Assembly (NCBI GenBank): GCA_946629405.1
Contig: CAMOXW010000025.1
Location: forward strand, 1-12,060
DNA from: an uncultured Ruminococcus sp.
GTDB lineage: Bacteria > Bacillota_A > Clostridia > Oscillospirales > Ruminococcaceae
Length of the DNA: 12,060 bases
Reading direction: 5' to 3'
Program-made: the position numbers and the translations under genes
Shown: positions 6,862 through 12,060 of the stretch, piece after piece
Layout: each line of letters begins with the position of its first letter
Position numbering within the stretch: position 1 is the stretch's first letter
Notes under the pieces: generated by a model
What the model saw: the letters and a program-made list of their open reading frames with translations, nothing else
Told to the model about the DNA's origin: nothing
The model's database searches: none

Positions 6862-8016
6862 TCAGAACAGTAAATTTCTGAGTTTTGAGAAAAGTTTGCG
6901 TATAGCCCCGTTTTTCTTTTTCCCTTCACGAGGCAGGGCAGCGGGGATATCCTCCGCGGCGTACATAGGCAGTCTTGCGATCTCACGCCCGGCGAGTGTA
7001 ATACTCAGCTGAGCGGCCTCATCGCCGGAAATAACCGGTGCATAGAGGAATGGCGGGGAGATGACGGTGAAGCCAAGCTCCGGGAGCCTGCCTGCGACAG
7101 TCAGGGGAAAGCTTTCCGTGCTGCATTTCAGTTTCAAGCTCCCGGAGGTTCCTCCGACGACAGGTATCTCAGCCTTGTCAGGGAGAGGGATGCTCTCGCA
7201 CCTTGCGATCCTGAATCCGTAGTCGTAGAGCGACATATGGTCGTTCCAGTCATTGCGGTCGTTTAGTGTGACACAGATAAGGTCAACGCCGTCACGTTCG
7301 CAAGCGGAAACGAGGCAGCGTCCGGCTTCATCGGTAAAGCCCGTTTTTACGCCGTAAACGCCCTCATACATCCCGAGGAGCTTATTGGTATTTTTAAGCC
7401 ATCTGTCGTAAGGAGGCGCGCCGAAGCTTACCTTCATCGCGTTCTGCGAACAGATGCTGCGGAAGGTCTCGTTTTTCAGCGCTTCTCTTGCGAGCAGAGC
7501 CATATCATAGGCGGAGGATCCGTGTCCTTCGCCCTCAAGTCCTGACGGCGTGACGAAGAAGGTATGCGAGAGCCCGAGGCTCCGTGCCTTTTCGTTCATA
7601 AGCTCCGCGAAAGCCGGGAGACTTCCGGATATCCTCACAGCGGCCGCATTAGCGGCATCGTTGCCGGAGGGGAGGAGCATCCCGCAGCACAGGGAGTACA
7701 TAGTAACGGTATCGCCCTCGCGCAGCCCCATTGACGAGCCCTCTACCCTGATAGCCTCGCTGTCAACGGTGAATTCCTCATAGAGATCGCACATTTCAAG
7801 GCAAAGGAGGACTGTCATTATCTTGGTAGTGCTTGCCATAGGGAGTTTTTCGCTGCTGTTTTTCTCAAAGATGATCTCGCCGGTAGAGGCAGAGATGAGC
7901 ACAGCAGCCTTTGCTGAAATTTCGGGGATATCCTCACATTTGCCCTTCAGTGAGAGCTGTGGGAACGCAGCGATGAGCATCACCGCCGCTGTCAGGAATG
8001 AAACGATTCTTCGCAT
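6862..8016 (-). CDS. dacF: D-alanyl-D-alanine carboxypeptidase, DacF type (peptidase S11)
   Basis: A 384-residue exported low-molecular-weight penicillin-binding protein that trims the terminal D-Ala from peptidoglycan stem peptides outside the membrane. A signal peptide spans about 1-27. The three active-site motifs are present: STTK (Ser62, Lys65), SGN (117-119) and KTG (224-226). A PBP5-like C-terminal domain follows (about 275-350). The C-terminus is basic and amphipathic (GKKKNGAIRKLFSKLRNLLF), as expected of a membrane-anchoring helix. The ATG has a strong GGAGGTG five bases upstream. The preceding 61-base gap, the largest in the operon, contains a possible extra promoter. In sporulating Firmicutes DacF acts on the spore cortex; its place next to ytfJ fits this, but a vegetative wall role is equally possible. 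Confidence 0.92.
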   Translation of the reverse strand: MRRIVSFLTAAVMLIAAFPQLSLKGKCEDIPEISAKAAVLISASTGEIIFEKNSSEKLPMASTTKIMTVLLCLEMCDLYEEFTVDSEAIRVEGSSMGLREGDTVTMYSLCCGMLLPSGNDAANAAAVRISGSLPAFAELMNEKARSLGLSHTFFVTPSGLEGEGHGSSAYDMALLAREALKNETFRSICSQNAMKVSFGAPPYDRWLKNTNKLLGMYEGVYGVKTGFTDEAGRCLVSACERDGVDLICVTLNDRNDWNDHMSLYDYGFRIARCESIPLPDKAEIPVVGGTSGSLKLKCSTESFPLTVAGRLPELGFTVISPPFLYAPVISGDEAAQLSITLAGREIARLPMYAAEDIPAALPREGKKKNGAIRKLFSKLRNLLF

Positions 8017-8036
8017 ACCGCACCTCCGGAAGCATA

Positions 8037-8065
8037 ATTATACAACAGAATATGCGGAAAAACGC
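8037..8065 (-). promoter_or_regulatory. Possible internal promoter before dacF
   Basis: On the minus strand a perfect TATAAT (plus 8037-8042) lies in the 61-base gap between ytfJ and dacF. The -35 region 17 bases upstream (GCGTTT) matches the consensus poorly. Transcription would start about 15 bases before the dacF ATG, just upstream of its GGAGGTG. It may be a weak internal promoter or the -10 of an activator- or alternative-sigma-dependent promoter; a chance match is possible. Confidence 0.35.
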
Positions 8066-8077
8066 GGTATTATGCCA

Positions 8078-8476
8078 TTAATCGGCAGCCTCGTCCTTAT
8101 TCTTCTTCTTGCTTACGAAGCCCTGTACCTTGTCGATGACCATAGGTACCTTTTCAATAGCAGAGCTGATAGGATCGCTTGAAGCCTCCATAGGCACCAT
8201 TTTAGCCGTGCCGTCGGGGGAGATAACGAGGAATCCCTCGGGCTTGATGGAAACGCCCGCACCAGCGCCGCCGCCGAAGAGGTTTTTGTCGTACTTCGAG
8301 GGAAGGTCAGAGCCGCCGGAAGCGAAGCCGTAGGAAACCTTGGAAACGGGGATGATAGTAGTTCCGTCCTCGAGCTTGATGGGCTGACCGATGATAGCGT
8401 TGACATCAGCCATTTCCTTTATTTTTCCCATTGAGATGCCTAAAAGCTCACTAACGGGTGTGTTGTTCATACTCAT
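8078..8476 (-). CDS. ytfJ: GerW/YtfJ family sporulation-associated protein
   Basis: A 132-residue soluble protein matching the GerW/YtfJ family: an N-terminal helical segment, then IIPVSKVSYGFASGGSD (41-57), the Gly-rich FGGGAGAGVSIKPEGFLVI (67-85), and a hydrophobic C-terminal segment (about 103-121) ending in Lys-rich residues. In Bacillus subtilis the homologue is associated with spores and germination. The start is ATG-AGT-ATG with GAGGT seven bases before the first ATG, so the first ATG is chosen. It follows the DUF2953 gene by 20 bases, the same pairing as ytfI-ytfJ in Bacillus. Presence of the family does not by itself prove that the organism sporulates. Confidence 0.93.
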   Translation of the reverse strand: MSMNNTPVSELLGISMGKIKEMADVNAIIGQPIKLEDGTTIIPVSKVSYGFASGGSDLPSKYDKNLFGGGAGAGVSIKPEGFLVISPDGTAKMVPMEASSDPISSAIEKVPMVIDKVQGFVSKKKNKDEAAD

Positions 8477-8496
8477 AGAATTTACCTCACTTTGTA

Positions 8497-9375
8497 TTAT
8501 TTCTGCGCTGCGGCAGCCTTTTTAGCTTTTCTTTTTCTGAATTTTCCGGGGATGAATACCCTGAATATATATGTCATCAGGAACCATAGTCCTGCTATGA
8601 CCACTGTACCGAGGCGGAAGCTCACGCTGAATGACGTATCCCAGCGCCCCTTGTCAAGACCGAAGCCGGGCTGTATATCGACAGTTCTGAATCTCAGCGT
8701 GAACAATCTGCTCATCTGAGCGAGACCGTTGTAGATAAGAGTGCTGTATCTGCCGTATTTCAGGGCGCATTTGTAAGCGTCCTCGTCGGCGATGATGAAG
8801 TCGATGTAGAAATTGCGGAACTTGAAGCCCTTGAAGATCATGTGAACGGGATTCTTGGCAGCGAGCCATATTCCGCCGATGAGTTCGAGCTTATCGCTGA
8901 GGGACTTGCCTTGTTTTTTCTCCTCAGGCGCCTCGCCGTCCTCGTCGAAGACGACCTCCTCCTCTTTCTTTTTCTTGTCTTTCTTCTTATCCTTTTTCTT
9001 CTTTCCGCTGTCTGCGGGCTTGTCCGCGGGAGCATCCGCGGAGGGATTTTCCTCAGTAATAGGGGCATCGGGGGCATCCTCCGTCAGCTCATTGACAGGA
9101 ATATCCGCGATGCTGTCATCGCTGATATCGTCGGGAATATCAGGGACATCGTCCTGTTCTTTCTTTTTTTTGTGCTTTTGGGACTTTTTCTTTTTGCGTC
9201 TGTCGATGAAGCCGTTATGGGAGGAATCCATCAGGTTGAAGAACCACAGCTTGATCTTATATTTCAGCTTGCCGTCAACGAAGCTGAAATCGACGTCGGC
9301 AGGTACCGCGCAGACGAGCACGATAAGCCCGAGTATCACAAGGAATATCCACAAAAGTATTTTCAGTACGATCAA
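8497..9375 (-). CDS. DUF2953 (YtfI-like) membrane protein with long charged insert
   Basis: A 292-residue membrane protein. An N-terminal helix (3-24) is followed by a short beta-rich part (VDFSFVDGKLKYKIKLWFFNL), as in DUF2953. A highly charged low-complexity insert at about 58-157 contains Lys runs flanking an Asp/Glu/Pro/Ala-rich centre. The conserved C-terminal half (about 160-255) includes the FKFRNFYIDFIIADEDAYKCA-like core, then a second helix (about 253-275) and a basic tail. The start is TTG, with AAAGGAG nine bases upstream; no in-frame ATG is available near this point. The function of the family is unknown. Adjacency to ytfJ matches the Bacillus ytfI-ytfJ pair and supports a role in the cell envelope or in sporulation. 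The family call rests on the two conserved blocks and on context. Confidence 0.83.
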   Translation of the reverse strand: MIVLKILLWIFLVILGLIVLVCAVPADVDFSFVDGKLKYKIKLWFFNLMDSSHNGFIDRRKKKKSQKHKKKKEQDDVPDIPDDISDDSIADIPVNELTEDAPDAPITEENPSADAPADKPADSGKKKKDKKKDKKKKEEEVVFDEDGEAPEEKKQGKSLSDKLELIGGIWLAAKNPVHMIFKGFKFRNFYIDFIIADEDAYKCALKYGRYSTLIYNGLAQMSRLFTLRFRTVDIQPGFGLDKGRWDTSFSVSFRLGTVVIAGLWFLMTYIFRVFIPGKFRKRKAKKAAAAQK

Positions 9376-9393
9376 ATCCTGCCGCTCCTTTCG

Positions 9394-9951
9394 TTATTCA
9401 TTATTATCGTCAGCTTCAAGCGTATCATCGAGGGTGAGCTGCTTGTCCGGCAGAGGGGGCAGCTCGGCGATAGAGCTCAGACCGAAGCTTCTCAGGAACA
9501 CCGCAGTAGTGCGGTACACAATAGGTTTACCGGGGACGTCGAGCCTTCCGGCCTCCTCGACGAGGCCCTTTTCCACGAGGTTATTAATGACAGACGAGCT
9601 GTCGATGCCTCTCACGTTTTCTACAAAGCCCTTTGAAACGGGCTGATTATAGGCGATTATCGTTAGTGCCTCCATAGCGGCAGGCGAGAGAGGGGTATTA
9701 CGCTTTGTTTCGAGGGCAAGCCTTACCTGCGCGGCAAATTCGGTGCGGGTACACATCTGATAAGAGCTGTCGAGCTTTTTGATAGTGATGCCGCTTCCGC
9801 AGTCGTCATATCGGTCATTGAGGAGCCTGACCATAGAGGGGAGGGTGCCGATATCGACGCCGCTCGCCTCGGAAAGGCGATATATCTCGATAGGCTCGCC
9901 GCTTGCAAAGAGGATAGCCTCTATTGCACCGAGCTTTTCTTTGATCTCCAA
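9394..9951 (-). CDS. scpB: Segregation and condensation protein ScpB
   Basis: A 185-residue protein of the SMC-ScpA-ScpB condensin, which compacts and helps segregate the chromosome. ScpB is the dimeric winged-helix kleisin-binding subunit. Typical blocks are IEAILFASGEPI near the N-terminus (10-21), LSPAAMEALTIIAYNQPVSK (88-107) and the RGIDSSSVINNLVEKGLVEE winged-helix region, ending with an acidic tail. The chosen start is TTG at 9949-9951, giving MEIKEKLGAIEAILF, which fits the family start; GGGGTG lies eight bases upstream. The start lies inside scpA, so the two coding regions overlap by 31 bases. This gives tight translational coupling and balanced subunit synthesis. The frame stays open a little further upstream, so an earlier non-ATG start cannot be excluded. 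Confidence 0.93.
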   Translation of the reverse strand: MEIKEKLGAIEAILFASGEPIEIYRLSEASGVDIGTLPSMVRLLNDRYDDCGSGITIKKLDSSYQMCTRTEFAAQVRLALETKRNTPLSPAAMEALTIIAYNQPVSKGFVENVRGIDSSSVINNLVEKGLVEEAGRLDVPGKPIVYRTTAVFLRSFGLSSIAELPPLPDKQLTLDDTLEADDNNE

Positions 9952-10676
9952 GATCTTTTCACCCCATTCTTTCTGCCCTTGAAGAATATCATCATATTGT
10001 CCTCGCTGATGGTAATGCGTCCTGATTTTGTAAGTTCAAGGACTGCGAGGAAGGTCGCCACTCTTGCCGAGCGGTCGGTAACGCCGTCGTAAAGCTTGTC
10101 CATACGCACCTCACCGGTCGAATACAGTTCACGGAGAACGTGTACTACTTTTGAGATAACAGAGACAATCCTGCGCTTGACGACGGAGTTTATCTTGCTT
10201 TCGACCCTGAGCTTAGAGGTCTCGTTGCGAATAGTTTTGAGCGAGATGACGCTGTATGCAGCCGCAAGGCGCTCCGGCTCGTGGATGAGGGAGTAGGTCG
10301 CGTCAGCCTTGATCTTCATAGGTTTGCGGACGAAGATATCCCCGCCGCAGTAGACCTCCGCCAGCTTAGCGGCGGCGAGCTTGCAGAGGGAATACTCAAT
10401 GAGGGCACCCTCGAGCTCTTTTTTGAGCTGTTCAGCCTCCTCAGGCTGAGGAAGGAGCGAAGCGGTCTTGATATAAATGAGCCTTGCAGCCATTTCGAGG
10501 AATTCACCTGCGAGCTCAAGGTCCTGCTCACGCGCCTGATCCATATATAATAGGTACTGTTCAAGGAGCTTGGATATCTCGATATCGCAGATGTTGAGCT
10601 TATGCTTGGAAATAAGGCTCAGCAGCAGGTCGAGAGGTCCCTCGAACACTTCAAGCTTGAATGAAATACTTTCCAT
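9921..10676 (-). CDS. scpA: Segregation and condensation protein ScpA (kleisin)
   Basis: A 251-residue kleisin that bridges the heads of the SMC dimer and binds ScpB. The N-terminal FEGPLDLLLSLI (11-22) and the following LNICDIEISKLLEQY segment are hallmark ScpA sequences, and LAGEFLEMAARLIYIKTASLLP (55-76) is the usual helix. The C-terminal winged helix is represented by the VATFLAVLELTKSGRITI region. The ATG at 10674-10676 starts just six bases after the TAG of the upstream protease homologue. No convincing Shine-Dalgarno precedes it (TTGGTTATAGTTAAAT), so translation is probably coupled to the upstream gene. The C-terminus overlaps scpB by 31 bases. Confidence 0.94.
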   Translation of the reverse strand: MESISFKLEVFEGPLDLLLSLISKHKLNICDIEISKLLEQYLLYMDQAREQDLELAGEFLEMAARLIYIKTASLLPQPEEAEQLKKELEGALIEYSLCKLAAAKLAEVYCGGDIFVRKPMKIKADATYSLIHEPERLAAAYSVISLKTIRNETSKLRVESKINSVVKRRIVSVISKVVHVLRELYSTGEVRMDKLYDGVTDRSARVATFLAVLELTKSGRITISEDNMMIFFKGRKNGVKRSWRSKKSSVQ

Positions 10677-10682
10677 ATTTAA

Positions 10683-11411
10683 CTATAACCAATAGAAGTC
10701 GAATATCCTTTTCAATATTCCTGAGGGGATCCTTGTGAAGTCCACCGAGAAGAATATCAGTTTGTCGAGCCCGAGCCTCCAGAAGTCGGCGAGCAGTCTC
10801 AGGAGGGAGAATTCGCCGTCCGTGATGCTGTCGAGCATGAAGATGCCGAGGAGGATATAGCTTGACCAGTAGTTTATCTTCTGGTATCTTGCGAAGTACC
10901 AGCGGCGGAATCTTGCCCAGGAAAACTGATAGAATATGTGGAAGCCGTCGAGCGGCGGTATCGGCAGGAGCGCGATTATCCCGAAGTAAAGGCAGGACGT
11001 TCCAGCCTTTCTGAGTATAACATAGAGGCACGCGAGGATGTAGGACGACTCCGAGATGCCGAAGATGAGCGCGGCTGAATTATGCAGCAGGACGTACAGC
11101 ATGAAGTACGTTACCGGTGCGGCAAGGGAGATCAGCGTGATATCACGCTTCATATTTTTAAGGTGAGCAACGTCGAGGTTCATCTCCCGGCTCCAGCCGA
11201 AGCCGAAGACGAGCATTGCGATGATGCCGTAGAGATCGGTATGTCTGCGGAAGTCCATAGATAGCCTGCCATCGCGCCGGGCAGTGCTGTCGCCGAGCTT
11301 ATCGGCGGTCCACGCCTTTACGCAGCATACTGCGGGCATGAGTACGGTGAGCATAAGACCTCTGCTCAGGAGGGTGAGGGAGAGCCTCAGAAGCTTGTAT
11401 AGAAAGTCCAT
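10683..11411 (-). CDS. Site-2 protease (M50) homologue lacking the zinc motif
   Basis: A 242-residue polytopic membrane protein of the site-2 protease family, but with the catalytic site lost. The family anchor KLGDSTARRDGRL (38-50) is kept. The position where HExxH belongs, just before it, reads VCCVK (28-32). The C-terminal metal-binding segment LLPIPPLDGFHIF (148-160) keeps Asp155, but the usual Asn before it (FNLIPIPPLDG) is replaced. Hydrophobic helices lie at about 15-32, 60-73, 90-118 and 124-150, plus C-terminal ones. The ATG has GGAG nine bases upstream. It lies directly downstream of a more canonical paralogue (27-base gap) and upstream of scpA. It is likely a pseudoprotease that partners or regulates the paralogue. 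It is an intact frame of normal length, so it is not an ordinary decayed pseudogene. Confidence 0.85.
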   Translation of the reverse strand: MDFLYKLLRLSLTLLSRGLMLTVLMPAVCCVKAWTADKLGDSTARRDGRLSMDFRRHTDLYGIIAMLVFGFGWSREMNLDVAHLKNMKRDITLISLAAPVTYFMLYVLLHNSAALIFGISESSYILACLYVILRKAGTSCLYFGIIALLPIPPLDGFHIFYQFSWARFRRWYFARYQKINYWSSYILLGIFMLDSITDGEFSLLRLLADFWRLGLDKLIFFSVDFTRIPSGILKRIFDFYWL

Positions 11412-11438
11412 GTTGCTAAACTCCGGTGCAGTTGTTCA

Positions 11439-12060
11439 TCAATAGCCCCACTTCTTCTCAGGTATCTTCATCAGGAGATCCCACATCCAGTCAAAGACAG
11501 CGTTCTGTGCAGCAAGCAGGGGGTTGTACTTATCGGGGATGAGGTCGAAGTTGAGCACGAGAAGGAAGATGAGGAAGCCCATCTGTATCTGCTGGTAATG
11601 CTGGTAGAACCAGCGGTCAACCTTTGGACCTGTGAAGAAGCGCATCACATTGAATCCGTCAAGCGGCGGGATAGGAATGAGGTTGAAGATCGCAAGGCCG
11701 ATGTTGACCAGCATGAGGAACTCCGTGAGCAGGAGAACGCAGTAGGTCGTCGAGATCTTGTCATAGACGACGTAATTGTAAAGAGCGTCCCTGCCGCTTG
11801 CAGTGCATTTTATGCAGGCATTTATAAGACCGGCAGCGAATGCAGCTATGAGGTTGGAGAGAGGACCTGCGAGGGCAGTCACAGCGAGACCTGCACGTGG
11901 GTTCTTCATATTTCTTGGTTCAACGCTGACGGGCTTGGCCCAGCCGAAGCCTGTCAGTAACATCAGCATCGAGCCGATCGGGTCGAGGTGGACGAAGGGA
12001 CTGAGGGATATCCTGCCCTGGTTTTCGGCGGTATTGTCGCCGAAAAGTTTAGCCGTGAGA
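11439..12060 (-). CDS. Site-2 protease family (M50) membrane protease, 5' end beyond the window
   Basis: The last 206 residues are visible and the frame stays open to the right edge; the start lies outside. Recognisable family parts are AKLFGDNTAENQGRISLSP, HLDPIGSMLMLL, GFGWAKPVSVEPRNMKNP, ALAGPLSNLI and FNLIPIPPLDGFNV, the last carrying the third zinc ligand Asp. These belong to the short, PDZ-less site-2 proteases of bacteria, which cut membrane-embedded substrates. The HExxH motif should lie just outside the window, so activity is presumed, not shown. It is the most upstream visible gene of the operon and a clear paralogue of the next gene, which has lost its zinc motif. Several other ATG codons exist inside the frame, for instance at 11967-11969, but conserved sequence continues upstream of them, so they are not the start. 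Confidence 0.9.
   Translation of the reverse strand, partial: LTAKLFGDNTAENQGRISLSPFVHLDPIGSMLMLLTGFGWAKPVSVEPRNMKNPRAGLAVTALAGPLSNLIAAFAAGLINACIKCTASGRDALYNYVVYDKISTTYCVLLLTEFLMLVNIGLAIFNLIPIPPLDGFNVMRFFTGPKVDRWFYQHYQQIQMGFLIFLLVLNFDLIPDKYNPLLAAQNAVFDWMWDLLMKIPEKKWGY

Noticed and set aside
8017..8077. Intrinsic terminator in the gap between ytfJ and dacF
   Set aside because: The GCG and CGC stretches there do not form a convincing stem followed by a T tract on the minus strand.
8842..9646. Two overlapping plus-strand frames of about 264 codons antisense to the DUF2953 gene and scpB
   Set aside because: Their long Phe/Leu or Ser runs are the complement of the Lys-rich insert, and both run across the boundary of two real genes. 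No start signals were seen.
10683..11411. Dead site-2 protease homologue as a decayed pseudogene
   Set aside because: The frame is intact and full length, has a ribosome binding site and keeps family motifs beyond the lost HExxH, so a maintained pseudoprotease is the better reading.

Overview
The window looks like chromosome from a Gram-positive, cellulosome-producing Ruminococcus-like bacterium (Firmicutes, Oscillospiraceae). The main evidence is a secreted carbohydrate esterase with a canonical two-repeat dockerin and poly-threonine linkers, next to ScpA/ScpB, GerW/YtfJ, DUF2953 and DacF genes in an order typical of Clostridia. No mobile element, CRISPR array, tRNA, rRNA or broken gene was seen. 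Species assignment is inference.

Left part (1-3635): an AT-rich intergenic region of about 370 bases carries two near-consensus sigma-A promoters pointing away from each other. The left one drives a gene of which only the first 11 codons are in the window. The right one drives a 1063-residue secreted enzyme (402-3593). Its modules in order are: signal peptide, N-terminal beta-sandwich, SGNH/CE12-like esterase, ricin-type CBM13-like module, Thr linker, dockerin, Thr linker, CBM35-like module, and a second SGNH/CE12 esterase. It probably deacetylates pectin (rhamnogalacturonan I) or another acetylated plant polysaccharide while docked on a cellulosome. A 26-nt perfect palindrome flanked by A and T tracts ends it and also serves the convergent operon.

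Right part (3649-12060): eleven genes, all on the minus strand, run from the right edge to the terminator with gaps of 61 bases or less and some overlaps. In transcription order they are: a site-2 protease family protein (cut by the window edge), a second site-2 protease homologue whose HExxH zinc motif is replaced by VCCVK, scpA, scpB, a DUF2953/YtfI-like membrane protein, ytfJ (GerW family), a DacF-type D-Ala-D-Ala carboxypeptidase, an RsuA/RluB-family pseudouridine synthase, a small uncharacterised Cys-containing protein, a MetA-family homoserine acyltransferase with acetyl-CoA-type residues, a two-helix small membrane protein and a zinc-ribbon membrane protein. The first part groups chromosome condensation, envelope and sporulation-associated functions. 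The last part is a more mixed tail with methionine synthesis and two unknown membrane proteins. Several genes use GTG or TTG starts, and scpA/scpB appear translationally coupled.

The points most worth a second look are the bicatalytic esterase with an internal dockerin and two divergent active sites, and the predicted catalytically dead site-2 protease beside a more canonical paralogue. I did not find a clear new defence or mobile system here.
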